Assembly: GCA_947495125.1 (NCBI GenBank)
Contig: CANLXL010000016.1
Span: forward strand, 1 to 64,000
Source of the DNA: an uncultured Flaviramulus sp.
Lineage (GTDB): Bacteria; Bacteroidota; Bacteroidia; Flavobacteriales; Flavobacteriaceae
Direction of reading: 5' to 3'
Length of the DNA stretch: 64,000 bases
The notes under the pieces were generated by a model. The model saw only the letters and a list, made by a program, of their open reading frames with translations, did no database searches and was not told where the DNA came from. Position numbers and translations under genes: made by a program. This document shows, one piece after another, positions 1-9,375 of this stretch (the stretch's first letter is position 1; each line of letters opens with the position of its first letter).

Positions 1-29
1 TACGATAACACTTTTTTGAGTTAGTGTCG

Positions 30-76
30 CTGGAGAAAGGGAGTTTTAGTCATTTCGTACTCCCTTTCAGCTCCAG
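30..76. other. Strong hairpin upstream of the first gene
   Basis: Two stacked inverted repeats are visible: ctggag at 30-35 pairs with ctccag at 71-76, and aaagggagt at 36-44 pairs with actcccttt at 59-67. Only three extra bases lie on the 3' side. There is no following T-run, so it is not a plain terminator. It may be the end of an upstream transcript or a leader structure. The function is unknown. Confidence 0.4.
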
Positions 77-87
77 TGTTTAAATGG

Positions 88-118
88 AATGGCTTTCGTT
101 CTTATTAGGCCATTTTTT
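88..118 (+). terminator. Possible terminator of a gene left of the window
   Basis: A short stem aatggc (88-93) / gccatt (109-114) is followed directly by a run of T to 118. The stem is only six pairs, so it is weak. It lies 36 bases before the first start codon and would end transcription from an unseen upstream gene. Confidence 0.35.
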
Positions 119-153
119 ATTAAAATTTAACCAGATAAATGCAGTAAAATAAC

Positions 154-1902
154 ATGGGATATTTAGGAATTGATATAGGAGGTACATGGATTAAAGCTGT
201 AATGGCTCAGGAAACTGCTTTTGCGCGTGGTAAATTAAGAGAAGTAAGCCGTTTAAAAGAGGTTAAAATTCAAAGCCCTTTGAAGCCAGATGCAGAAATT
301 CATGAACTTATTTTCGCCTTTGAAGTGATATTGCAAAGATTAGAGATCGGAAATCAGGAGGTGCAGGGCATAGGCATATCTACGGCGGGTATCGTGAATT
401 ATCATGGAAATAAAGTACTAAAAGCAGCACCTCATTTAAATATTTTGGAGCAGGAAGCATGGCAGGAAGTCTTAGAGGAAAAATTTCAATGCCCGGTAAC
501 GCTAATCAATGATGCAGATGCGGCGGCCATAGGTTTGGCAGAGTTGGGGTATTTAAAGGGCAATAAAACGATTGGAATCATGTCTATAGGAACAGGGTTG
601 GGTTTTTCAGTATGGAAGAACGGAAGGCGTTGGAGGCCGGGGAAATCCTTGACATTATTGGGCAGTATCAAAATTCAACAGCAAAGCCTGGACGGTATAG
701 CCAGTGCCTCGCGATTGGCAAATAAAGCACCAGATGATAATCTTATAGATATTTTAACAGCGCCGGAGTTTGAGCAGGAAAGACAATACTACCTAAACAA
801 TCTGGTTGATATTATAAATAGTGCAAGTATTATTTACGGATTAGATGAAGTCATTATCTGCGGCGGACTGGCAAATGCTGTAAAAGACGCCGATTATTCC
901 CTAAAAGAACAATTAGAAACATTGTTGGCAACATTGCCACCTGAGTTAGATAGTCCCGTTAAAGCGCTAGTGGCACATGAGGGCAACACCCTTCAGCTTA
1001 TGGGAGCCGTAAGTTTAGCCAAAGCAGAGGCGATTACCCAGTTATTTAACGATCCATTAAACTATAATACCATAGCATCGGAACAACCTTATAACAAAGA
1101 CCTGAGGTTGGAACAAATGTCTACAGAACATATTCTGCAAACTTTTTTTGATGCAGAGCTGGAGGCCGCTGATCATCTTAAAAAGAGTTTAAAAGTTATT
1201 GAGGCTGTCATAGAAACTGCTATGCCGGGAATTCATGCCGGTGGGCGTATCATTTATGTGGGTGCGGGAACCAGTGGGCGTATAGCTGCCATGGACGCCG
1301 TAGAACTCAACTGCACTTATGGTTTTCCTGAAGAGCGGGCTATTGCCCTGATATCAGGTGGTATTTCTGATGCTGCGATAGAAATTGAATCCGACTTTGA
1401 AGAAGACGCTAGTGCCATCCCCGAAATGCTTTTGCTCAATATTGAGCCCAATGATATGGTTATTGGTATTTCAGCCAGTGGAACCGCAAAGTATGTACAA
1501 TCGGCCCTGGCTTTTGCGAAATACCGTGGCGCTCTTGCAGTGATGATCCAGTCTTATACACCTAAAAAATCGGCAAACTTTTATGACTATATCGTTCCCA
1601 TGCATTCAGGGAGTGAGGTCGTGGCAGGCTCTACCAGAATGAAGGCCGGAACAGCCACTAAAAAAATTCTCAACATGATCTCATCCACTATGATGATCAG
1701 GCTTGGAAAAGTGGCCGGGTCCTACATGGTGGACATGGGGTGTTTTAATCAAAAACTGGTAGAACGCGCCTGCTACATTTTAAAATTGTTGTACAACCTC
1801 AACGAGCAGGAAGCCCTTAAAAAACTTGCAGCTTCCAAGATGCAACTGGGAGCAGTAATTCATCAAATGAGTATCGACTCCAAGAAATTAAAAAAAGTAT
1901 AA
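154..1902 (+). CDS. ROK-family sugar kinase fused to a MurQ-like SIS domain
   Basis: This 582-residue protein has two enzymes in one chain. Residues about 1-295 form a ROK/actin-fold sugar kinase: the phosphate-binding GIDIGGTWIKA is at residues 5-15, NDADAAAIG starts near 119, and a GTGLG loop follows. The usual ROK zinc motif CxCGxxGC is missing. Residues about 300-582 match N-acetylmuramic acid 6-phosphate etherase (MurQ): GAGTSGRIAAMDAVE near 370, then GISASGTA, then GSTRMKAGTATKKILN near 490. By family knowledge the kinase would phosphorylate an amino sugar such as MurNAc and the SIS domain would cleave its lactyl ether, giving GlcNAc-6-P; the exact substrate is inferred. It is followed 16 bases later by the dioxygenase gene and then a symporter, so it probably leads a catabolic operon. 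Confidence 0.85.
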   Translation: MGYLGIDIGGTWIKAVMAQETAFARGKLREVSRLKEVKIQSPLKPDAEIHELIFAFEVILQRLEIGNQEVQGIGISTAGIVNYHGNKVLKAAPHLNILEQEAWQEVLEEKFQCPVTLINDADAAAIGLAELGYLKGNKTIGIMSIGTGLGFSVWKNGRRWRPGKSLTLLGSIKIQQQSLDGIASASRLANKAPDDNLIDILTAPEFEQERQYYLNNLVDIINSASIIYGLDEVIICGGLANAVKDADYSLKEQLETLLATLPPELDSPVKALVAHEGNTLQLMGAVSLAKAEAITQLFNDPLNYNTIASEQPYNKDLRLEQMSTEHILQTFFDAELEAADHLKKSLKVIEAVIETAMPGIHAGGRIIYVGAGTSGRIAAMDAVELNCTYGFPEERAIALISGGISDAAIEIESDFEEDASAIPEMLLLNIEPNDMVIGISASGTAKYVQSALAFAKYRGALAVMIQSYTPKKSANFYDYIVPMHSGSEVVAGSTRMKAGTATKKILNMISSTMMIRLGKVAGSYMVDMGCFNQKLVERACYILKLLYNLNEQEALKKLAASKMQLGAVIHQMSIDSKKLKKV

Positions 1903-1918
1903 ATATTAAAACAAAGCA

Positions 1919-2872
1919 ATGAATATTTTAGACAATGATTTAGCCGCTTTACACGAACCGATATCCAATCTTTTTAAACAGCCAGATAGTGCCGAAGCAT
2001 GGAAGCAATATGCACTTTCCGAAGAACAGATTTCTTTTTATAAGGAAAACGGTTTTGTTAGCGGTATTAAAATTTTGGAAGAACATCAAATAGAGCAACT
2101 TAAAACCGAACTGGATGATTTGGTTACGGATTTGCCTGAGGAAAAGAAAGCTCTTTTTTACCATTATAATAGTAATGAATCCGAAGATCAAAGCAAGGTT
2201 TTGTTCCACGCGTTGGGAGCCTGGCGTGTATCGCCTGCTTTTCATGATTTGTTGTGGGCGCCGGCGTTTCGAATGGCAGCATATCAGTTGATAGGCAGTA
2301 CTTATCGCCATTTTCATGATCAGCTGTTTTGCAAACCGGCGAAACACGGAGGCGTTGTTGCCTGGCACCAGGACTTTTCCTATTGGACATGGACAAAACC
2401 AAACAATCATTTAACCTGTTGGATAGGATTGGATGATGCCAACGAAGAAAATGGTTGCTTATACTTTGTTCCCGGGAGCCATAAATGGGGATTATTGCCA
2501 ATTACGGGTCTGACCGGAGATATGGATGCAGTCCGAAAAGTACTTACACTCGAACAAAACAAAGCCATGGATAATAAGTTCGCGAATGTCCTAAAAAAAG
2601 GCTATGCCAGTTTTCACAATCCGGTATGCATGCATGGCTCGTATGCCAATGATTCGGAGCAGCAAAGAAGAGCTGTCGTTCTCAATGTTATGGCAGATGG
2701 TACCATGTCCAATGTTGATGCTCTTGAAAGGCAAGAGGATCTAAAGGGGTTTCCTGTATTTCCTCAAAATGAAAAAATGGATGGAGCCTTTTATCCAATC
2801 TTATTTGATAGGGATAGGGAACTTTTTAAAACCATTAGAGATGAAATTCCCACGGTCAATGATTTTGATTAA
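1919..2872 (+). CDS. Phytanoyl-CoA dioxygenase (PhyH) family protein
   Basis: The 317-residue product belongs to the Fe(II)/2-oxoglutarate PhyH superfamily. The first two iron ligands are seen in WHQDFSYWTW (HxD type), and a later MHGSYAND carries the distal histidine, followed by an arginine in QQRRAVVLN that would hold 2-oxoglutarate. Family members hydroxylate small molecules in the cytoplasm. It lies 16 bases after the kinase/MurQ fusion and about 40 before the symporter, so it likely modifies the same imported compound. The substrate cannot be told from the sequence. No signal peptide is seen. Confidence 0.85.
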   Translation: MNILDNDLAALHEPISNLFKQPDSAEAWKQYALSEEQISFYKENGFVSGIKILEEHQIEQLKTELDDLVTDLPEEKKALFYHYNSNESEDQSKVLFHALGAWRVSPAFHDLLWAPAFRMAAYQLIGSTYRHFHDQLFCKPAKHGGVVAWHQDFSYWTWTKPNNHLTCWIGLDDANEENGCLYFVPGSHKWGLLPITGLTGDMDAVRKVLTLEQNKAMDNKFANVLKKGYASFHNPVCMHGSYANDSEQQRRAVVLNVMADGTMSNVDALERQEDLKGFPVFPQNEKMDGAFYPILFDRDRELFKTIRDEIPTVNDFD

Positions 2873-2911
2873 TGAATTACTAAAACCTTGTCTAAACTTG
2901 AAGCAAGTAGT

Positions 2912-4687
2912 ATGATTTTAGAAAACATTGATTGGATCATTATCGGAAGTTTTTTTACGATCTCTCTGGTTATCGGGATTGTAGTTTCAAAACGAGCAGG
3001 AAAAGACACGTCCGAGTTTTTTCTATCAGGCCGTTCCATGCCCTGGTGGTTATTAGGAATTTCTATGGTCGCCACCACTTTTTCAGCAGACACGCCCAAC
3101 CTGGTTGCCGATATTGTTCGAAAACATGGAGTCTCCGGGAATTGGATTTGGTGGGCGTTCCTTTTAACCGGAATGCTAACGGTATTTTTATATGCCAAGC
3201 TCTGGAGGCGCTCCTCGGTCCTAACAGATCTTGAGTTTTATGAACTCCGGTATAGTGGAAAAGAAGCTGCTTTTCTAAGGGGATTCAGAGCACTATACCT
3301 CGGGTTCTTTTTCAATATTATTATCATGGCTACCGTATCTATGGCCGCCATCAAAATTGGTGGTGTTTTACTTGGCCTTAGCCCGATTCAAACTTTGCTA
3401 ATTGCGTCCGTCACCACCGTTATTTATAGTTCGCTGGGCGGGCTGAAAGGCGTTCTGATAACCGACTTTTTTCAATTTTTTATCGCTCTTATTGGATCTA
3501 TATGGGCCACCATAGTTATTGTTGATCTTCCGGAAATTGGAGGGTTGGAGAACCTTCTAACACATACAAATGTTAGAGATAAATTAGATTTCTTTCCGGA
3601 TTTTTCCAATACCGACTTACTCATTTCGGCTTTCATTATCCCCATCGCGGTACAATGGTGGAGTGTATGGTATCCCGGTGCTGAACCCGGCGGTGGAGGT
3701 TATATTGCCCAAAGAATGCTCTCGGCAAAAGACGAGAGGAATGCCACTTGGGCTACCCTTTTGTTTAATTTAATGCATTATGCCATACGTCCATGGCCCT
3801 GGATTTTAATCGCTCTGGCATCATTAATCATCTTTCCGGAAGTATCCGATTTGATGCGTGCTTTCCCTAACGTCGATGCGTCTGTAATTAAAGATGATCT
3901 ATCCTATTCTGCCATGCTCACGTATTTACCTCCTGGTCTGTTAGGATTGGTTTTAGCTTCTTTAATCGCCGCTTTTATGTCTACCATATCGACTCATTTG
4001 AATTGGGGTTCGTCCTATATGGTACATGATTTTTACCAGCGATTTATAAATCCAAAGGCTTCGGCGAAACAATTGGTCTTTGTGGCACGGATGAGCATTG
4101 TTCTATTGATGCTTTTCGCAGCAATATTGGCTTTGTTTCTTAGTAATTCGTTGCAAGCTTTTAACATCGTATTACAAATTGGAGCTGGTACCGGACTGCT
4201 TTTTATTTTGCGATGGTTTTGGTTTCGTATAAATGCGTGGAGTGAACTAACGGCAATGATAGTATCCTTTATCGCAGCCCTGTATTTTCAAGTGATACGT
4301 CCTTGGACCGGACTTCCGGAAATATCTGATGCTCTAAAACTTGTGCTGGGAGTTTTAATTACCACAACGGCATGGGTTGGGGTTACGCTACTTACAAAGC
4401 CTTCAAATGAACAAACGCTTATCTCTTTTTATAAACTAATTCAACCCGGTGGCCCCGGATGGAAAAAAATCAGAGCTAAAATCAAGGACTCTGATCTTGA
4501 AAATAACAAAAATTGGGATGTCCCCATGGCCATACTTTGTATGGTCATAGGAAGCTTTATGATCTTTTTTGCCCTATTTACAATTGGTTATTTCATCTAT
4601 GGAAATATGAAGCTAGCGTTGGTGCTACTTTTATTGACCTTTCTTAGCGCCATCCTATTATTTAAACTCTGGAAAAAATATCTTTAA
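2912..4687 (+). CDS. Sodium:solute symporter (SSS family)
   Basis: A polytopic inner-membrane protein of about 591 residues with 13 or more hydrophobic segments and SSS features: an N-terminal segment followed by SEFFLSGRSMPWWLLG, then SADTPNLVAD, and GGGYIAQRMLSAKDE in the middle. Members import sugars, amino acids or vitamins with Na+. A TTG 24 bases upstream (2888) is also in frame, but the ATG at 2912 starts directly before the first membrane segment and is preferred. It closes the operon with the ROK/MurQ fusion and the PhyH enzyme, which suggests it brings in their substrate. Confidence 0.88.
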   Translation: MILENIDWIIIGSFFTISLVIGIVVSKRAGKDTSEFFLSGRSMPWWLLGISMVATTFSADTPNLVADIVRKHGVSGNWIWWAFLLTGMLTVFLYAKLWRRSSVLTDLEFYELRYSGKEAAFLRGFRALYLGFFFNIIIMATVSMAAIKIGGVLLGLSPIQTLLIASVTTVIYSSLGGLKGVLITDFFQFFIALIGSIWATIVIVDLPEIGGLENLLTHTNVRDKLDFFPDFSNTDLLISAFIIPIAVQWWSVWYPGAEPGGGGYIAQRMLSAKDERNATWATLLFNLMHYAIRPWPWILIALASLIIFPEVSDLMRAFPNVDASVIKDDLSYSAMLTYLPPGLLGLVLASLIAAFMSTISTHLNWGSSYMVHDFYQRFINPKASAKQLVFVARMSIVLLMLFAAILALFLSNSLQAFNIVLQIGAGTGLLFILRWFWFRINAWSELTAMIVSFIAALYFQVIRPWTGLPEISDALKLVLGVLITTTAWVGVTLLTKPSNEQTLISFYKLIQPGGPGWKKIRAKIKDSDLENNKNWDVPMAILCMVIGSFMIFFALFTIGYFIYGNMKLALVLLLLTFLSAILLFKLWKKYL

Positions 4688-4842
4688 TGTCTGGATAAGT
4701 GCCATTTTTTAAAAATAATTTGACTGAAATAACAATCAACAGATGTAAAGTAATAATCTATGTATGAGCTATAATTTGTAAAAACTTATAATCATTTTAC
4801 CGATGTTGTCGTACAATCCATTTAAGTCAGAAATTTTTAATA

Positions 4843-6033
4843 TTACCCGTCGGTAATTGCATCTATGGCTCTTTTCGCTGAACGCACGGCGGTATGTACA
4901 CTGCTCCAGTCCTCTCCCGTAGTATAAGCATCACCGGCAAAGTATAGCTTATCATTTACAGACTCCCCCAGTGTTCTTACTAATTGCCAATCTTCATGAT
5001 CTCGCAGGTAAGCCGCTTGGGCATAGGGTTCGACGTTCCAGTCTTGAACCAAATGATCAATATAGTTATTGCTTGCAAGATTATTACCGAAAATGGTGTC
5101 AAGCTCATTTAACATATAATCGCGTTGTGCACTGCCGGATAAACGTTGATATTGCTCCGCTTGCAATCCAACAGAAAATAAACCTAAAATATTATCTGAG
5201 GTGTTTTGGGCATAGGCCGCATCATAATAAATGCGTTGTCCTTTTGCCGTTTCACTATCCGGCAACGCTAAGTAAGCTCCATAAAACTTCTTAGAAAATT
5301 TAAAAAAAGCCTTAAAACCACTCCAAACCACTACCTTACTAATGGCTTGTTGTTTATTGTCAGGTAAAGACGGAGAGAAATTAATACTTCCACTTTGTAA
5401 GATTTTAACCGGAACCGTTATAATAGCTTTGTTGGCCGTAAAGGTTTGTCCGTTAGCGGTACTTATTTCAATGAGATCCGATGTATAATCAATTGTTTTT
5501 ACGACTGAATCAAAAACAATATTATTTTGAACGCTAGGCAACACATAAGTTTCAAAAAAATGAAGCCAGCTCGACCCTACAAATTTTAAATCACCTCCAA
5601 TTCCAGAAGCTCCAACTGTAGTATTTATTAAAGTGCTTCCGTCCCAATACTGTACTAAGTCGGAATTGTTATACCCTTCTGCTTGTATACCTACATTTAC
5701 TGCAGTATCGTTTACTATTTCAGATAAAATGGTATTCGCCACATGAATCCATTCGCCTCCAAGCGAAATTGGAAAGTCAGAAAATGTGGTGCTGTGTTTT
5801 ATGCGTCCACCATAGGTACTACTTGCCTCCAAAATCTGGAATTTAATACCTTGTTGCGCAAGTAAATGACCTGCAGCCATTCCTGCCGGCCCTGCTCCAA
5901 TAATAAGAACTGATTCTGTTGAGTCATTATTTGAGTCCAAACTACCACCTGCACTACATGAAGCCAATACCGACGGAGAGGATAATGAAATACCCAAGAG
6001 TCCACATATTTTTACAAATTCTTTTCTAGTCAT
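4843..6033 (-). CDS. Secreted flavin-dependent amine oxidase family lipoprotein
   Basis: The 396-residue product starts with a basic n-region (TRKEF) and a hydrophobic stretch ending in LASC, a lipobox, so it is probably a lipoprotein; TRK resembles a weak Tat-type signal, fitting a folded flavoprotein. A Rossmann FAD motif GAGPAGMAAGHLL lies near residues 47-59, then the GG doublet and Arg in YGGRIKH, and the C-terminal FAD site YFAGDAYTTGEDWSS near 365. This is the monoamine oxidase / flavin amine oxidoreductase fold. The substrate is unknown. It lies 40 bases downstream of a small lipoprotein gene on the same strand. Confidence 0.85.
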   Translation of the reverse strand: MTRKEFVKICGLLGISLSSPSVLASCSAGGSLDSNNDSTESVLIIGAGPAGMAAGHLLAQQGIKFQILEASSTYGGRIKHSTTFSDFPISLGGEWIHVANTILSEIVNDTAVNVGIQAEGYNNSDLVQYWDGSTLINTTVGASGIGGDLKFVGSSWLHFFETYVLPSVQNNIVFDSVVKTIDYTSDLIEISTANGQTFTANKAIITVPVKILQSGSINFSPSLPDNKQQAISKVVVWSGFKAFFKFSKKFYGAYLALPDSETAKGQRIYYDAAYAQNTSDNILGLFSVGLQAEQYQRLSGSAQRDYMLNELDTIFGNNLASNNYIDHLVQDWNVEPYAQAAYLRDHEDWQLVRTLGESVNDKLYFAGDAYTTGEDWSSVHTAVRSAKRAIDAITDG

Positions 6034-6073
6034 TTTTTTGTTTTTTAATATTTATGTTTGATGTCGAAATCAT

Positions 6074-6268
6074 CTAAAATTCAACGCTATAACCTATCGC
6101 GGGAATGATTTCTGTTTGCTGATAAGAAACAATGGCTCCTCGTTCCGTTGAAAGTGGGTTTGTATAGATAGGGTTGGTTATATCATTACTTGTGCAAGCA
6201 TTTAGAATTAATATAACTCCTAAAAAAAATAACATTGATAGTTGACTCGTAAAAAACTGCTTTTTCAT
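6074..6268 (-). CDS. Small lipoprotein
   Basis: A 64-residue protein beginning MKKQFFTSQ with a hydrophobic core and a clear lipobox (ILNAC), leaving a mature part of about 43 residues. An earlier TTG in frame (6301) is rejected because the signal peptide begins at the ATG. The mature part has no recognisable domain. It precedes the amine oxidase gene by 40 bases and may be co-transcribed. Confidence 0.6.
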   Translation of the reverse strand: MKKQFFTSQLSMLFFLGVILILNACTSNDITNPIYTNPLSTERGAIVSYQQTEIIPAIGYSVEF

Positions 6269-6392
6269 TTTCAATAATTTGAGGTTTAGTAATCGAGGCA
6301 AATATCAATTTCTAAACGATGTACGAAGTGCGAAAAGGCTAAAACTATGGAAAGTCGGACTGAATTTTGGTTTTTTCAGACATTTATTAAAC

Positions 6393-7625
6393 CTAAACAT
6401 GCCTTCTTTTAAAGGCCGACGGTGTTTCGTTGGCGAATTTTTTAAAAACGGCATTAAAGGTGGATTTTGAATTAAATCCGCTTTCTAAAGCAATTCCCAT
6501 AATGGTGTAGTTTTTATAATCTTCATCGCGTAATTTTTGTTTCACAGACGCTACACGATAGGAATTTATGAACTCGAAAAAGTTCTTCTTTTCGTTTTCT
6601 TTTATGATCTGGGATAAATAACCACTACTAATTCGTAATTTTTCGGCCAGGTTATCCAGAGTAAGATTGACATCCTCATACACATTTTCATCCTGAAGCA
6701 ATGTCTTTAATTGCTTATAATAATTTTGAGTGTTCGAAGATAATTTATTAAAAGCTGATTCTTGTTCGCTGTTGTTAGGTTTTAAAGGAGCAATCTCGAA
6801 CCATTTGTATTGCAAGACAAGAAAGTAACCAATCCAAAATAGCATCATCATAAAGCTCAAGGTTAAAATGGTGAAAGTCAATTCTCCTCCGGTCCAATCG
6901 CCAAGAACATATTGTATAAGGCTAACTACAGATATAAATGCAACCACCAGAAGAGCGATGAGAAAACTTTGAAGCCATCGCAAACTTTTTCTACTAGTTG
7001 TTGAATAATTGTTATATAAAAATTTCTGGTATGTATTCACGCGTTTTAATGCTAAAGGCAACAAGATAATTGAAGCGATAATATTGAGTAACCAGCTTAT
7101 GGCCGTAATTAAATATTCAATCTGTTCAGTATGGTTTGCATTTTCAACAAATAGGTCCAAAGGAATATAAACCAAGGCCAATGCTACTTCAATGCCAATG
7201 AAAACAAAACCTAGTTTTTCATAGCCGGAAAGCCGATGCTTCGGATCAATAAGAAATATGACAAAATAAAAAACACCAACAGGAATGGTCGTTCTTATAT
7301 ATAAGGGCAAATAGAGAATCCATTCCGGGATATGGTCTTCTAAAGACATCCAGTATGCGAATTCATAGGCCAGAATAACACAAACACCCAAGATCGATAG
7401 TGCTAAAAACTTGTTTGATTTAGAATTGAGCTCCTTATTAAATAACAAAATAAGAACCAATAATAATCCATGGAAGCATGTCATTAAAATAATGGCTGAA
7501 AAAAAACCTTCCTCGCCCGACACATTTAGTAATTCAGAACTATCGTTAGTCCAAAACCCCGTAAAAGAATTAAAGTTCTCAAATAAATAATAAAGTACAT
7601 CTATTTTTGACGCCAATCTATCCAT
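6393..7625 (-). CDS. Membrane-anchored AraC-family regulator
   Basis: About 410 residues. The N-terminal two thirds hold about seven to eight hydrophobic segments (residues 25-285) and the C-terminal 100 residues are an AraC double helix-turn-helix: LRISSGYLSQIIKE, then TIMGIALESGFNSKSTFNA and a final FKKFANETPSAFKRR. This layout, a multi-span sensor joined to an AraC output, is common in Flavobacteria. The ligand and targets are unknown; the neighbouring lipoprotein/amine oxidase pair is a plausible target. A TTG two codons upstream is possible, but the ATG at 7625 is preferred. Confidence 0.85.
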   Translation of the reverse strand: MDRLASKIDVLYYLFENFNSFTGFWTNDSSELLNVSGEEGFFSAIILMTCFHGLLLVLILLFNKELNSKSNKFLALSILGVCVILAYEFAYWMSLEDHIPEWILYLPLYIRTTIPVGVFYFVIFLIDPKHRLSGYEKLGFVFIGIEVALALVYIPLDLFVENANHTEQIEYLITAISWLLNIIASIILLPLALKRVNTYQKFLYNNYSTTSRKSLRWLQSFLIALLVVAFISVVSLIQYVLGDWTGGELTFTILTLSFMMMLFWIGYFLVLQYKWFEIAPLKPNNSEQESAFNKLSSNTQNYYKQLKTLLQDENVYEDVNLTLDNLAEKLRISSGYLSQIIKENEKKNFFEFINSYRVASVKQKLRDEDYKNYTIMGIALESGFNSKSTFNAVFKKFANETPSAFKRRHV

Positions 7626-7712
7626 ACCCAAATATAGGCATACAATTTTAAGCTACTTAATAAAAAACAATGTGGTTGAATAAATCAAAAAGACAAACCA
7701 TTGATATCGCAA

Positions 7713-8468
7713 TTATAGGCTGTTCATATCAGTAATAATAATTTTTAAAGCGTCATTTACGATTTTTGTAATTTGTCGCCCCTTTTTTGCCGATGCTAAA
7801 AGAGGGTTTCCATAGATACCATTAGTAGTCATTTCCTTAGTGGTTCTAAAGTAAGATGCCGTAGGACTATAAAGCATATCTCCTTCTGCCCATTTAAATG
7901 TCTTATTATGCTCTCCTTTTTTTAGTTTCTTAGTAGATACCAAATGTGGCGCAATTAATAGCATTAATGACGTTTCAAACTCTCCCGCATGACCTGTACT
8001 TTTGGGCCCACCTTCATTTAATTCCACCAATGCCTTTAAAGCGAGCTTCCACCATGTCATTAAAACAAAGTTTATATTTGAATACTGGATTCCCAATTTC
8101 TCCAGCACGACCTGACCCACTGCCTGATTTCCGCCGTGACTATTAAATAATACAATATTAGTGAAACCATGTTGTATGACGGATTCCACGATATCTTCCA
8201 CTTGCCTGATAAAAGTATCATGGCTTATCGTTAAGGAGCCGGAAAAACTCATATGATGGCTTGAACAGCCTACACTTATTGTGGGTAGAATCAATATTTT
8301 ATTTGGAATACTCTTATGCAATTCCTTTGCAAAATGTTCACCAATCAATCTATCGGTCGCTAATGGCAAATGTGGTCCGTGTTGTTCTGTAGCTGCCAGA
8401 ATCAATAACACCGGAGTGTTTTTATTTACCTGATCAATTTGTACTGTGGTAAGTTCATCCCAAATCAT
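7713..8468 (-). CDS. Creatininase family amidohydrolase
   Basis: The 251-residue product carries creatininase-fold hallmarks: LAATEQHGPHLPLATDRLIG with the metal-binding E, H and D, then SHGGNQA and GHAGEFETS. The family hydrolyses cyclic amides (creatinine, formamides) in the cytoplasm with Zn/Mn. Nothing here shows it acts on creatinine. It is the last gene of a five-gene minus-strand operon headed by an RraA-like gene, so a role in opening or hydrolysing an intermediate of that pathway is inferred. The ATG at 8468 is chosen over an in-frame TTG at 8474. Confidence 0.85.
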   Translation of the reverse strand: MIWDELTTVQIDQVNKNTPVLLILAATEQHGPHLPLATDRLIGEHFAKELHKSIPNKILILPTISVGCSSHHMSFSGSLTISHDTFIRQVEDIVESVIQHGFTNIVLFNSHGGNQAVGQVVLEKLGIQYSNINFVLMTWWKLALKALVELNEGGPKSTGHAGEFETSLMLLIAPHLVSTKKLKKGEHNKTFKWAEGDMLYSPTASYFRTTKEMTTNGIYGNPLLASAKKGRQITKIVNDALKIIITDMNSL

Positions 8469-8496
8469 AAACAATATTATTTTTTAGTAATCCATT

Positions 8497-9375
8497 TTAT
8501 TTTTTTACGGCCCACAATTCTACCTCTACGAGCAAGCTCATTAGTAACCCGGTTTGAACGGCCGTACGAACGGGTCTTGGCTCTTGAAAATAATCTTTAT
8601 AGATGGCATTAAACCTTGGCCATTCATTTAAATCTTTGATATAAACATTGACTTTAAATACATCTTGTAGTGTGCATCCTGCAGAGGCTAATTGATTGCT
8701 GCAATTATCTAACGTATAGACTGTTTGTTCTTCAATGGTATCTCCTATAACATTCCCCTGTCTGTCAATTGAAGCCTGACCTGAAATAACTACGAGTTTA
8801 CCGGGGTCTACTACTAAAACCGGGGCATAGGGCCCAGCAGTTACATGCTGACTGGCACCTGCAGGCATCCGCTTTCCTATACCGGGTGTAGGATTGGTTG
8901 TTTCATTAAAAAGTGGCATGTATCCTGTAAATCCTACTATTTTCCATTGATCATTGACTTTTTTACACCTGTAAAGTGTCTGCCAGTCCGTTGCTATATT
9001 ATTACCTTCACGCGTTTTTATCTCGCCATAAAACTTCTTATGCAGTAGCGCAGTATCATTTTTAATTTCAATATCTTGCAATACAGTTATCCTATGAAGT
9101 GCCTCTTCTAAATCTTCATCCAAATTGGTGCTACCTAATTGTTTTGCATGGTTTAGCCAAACGTCTTTATAAGACTCTAAATCCGGAAACGCTAAATTCC
9201 AATGATCAACGTTGGTAAATTTACCGGCATCTATCCCCATAAATTCCTCCTCTAAAAAATCATCTTTGACCATATCCCAATCTTGGCGAACAAAAGCTGA
9301 AATATCCCGATTTACCAGCATATTCCATAAAGCATACTTGTCCGGGTCTTTTTGATAAAATGGATTCTTTTTCAT
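8497..9375 (-). CDS. SnoaL/NTF2-like domain fused to RidA
   Basis: The 292-residue product joins two domains. Residues about 1-160 look like a SnoaL/NTF2-like cone (aromatic-rich, ending in WKIVGFTGYMP). Residues about 180-292 are a RidA/YjgF domain: VVISGQASIDRQGNVIG, then YIKDLNEWPRFNAIY and PVRTAVQTGLL, whose Arg is the imine/enamine-contacting residue, and a final VEVELWAV. RidA deaminates reactive enamines and imines. The fusion suggests a dedicated pathway step rather than general stress duty. It overlaps the next upstream gene by 4 bases (ATGA), showing translational coupling. Confidence 0.8.
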   Translation of the reverse strand: MKKNPFYQKDPDKYALWNMLVNRDISAFVRQDWDMVKDDFLEEEFMGIDAGKFTNVDHWNLAFPDLESYKDVWLNHAKQLGSTNLDEDLEEALHRITVLQDIEIKNDTALLHKKFYGEIKTREGNNIATDWQTLYRCKKVNDQWKIVGFTGYMPLFNETTNPTPGIGKRMPAGASQHVTAGPYAPVLVVDPGKLVVISGQASIDRQGNVIGDTIEEQTVYTLDNCSNQLASAGCTLQDVFKVNVYIKDLNEWPRFNAIYKDYFQEPRPVRTAVQTGLLMSLLVEVELWAVKK

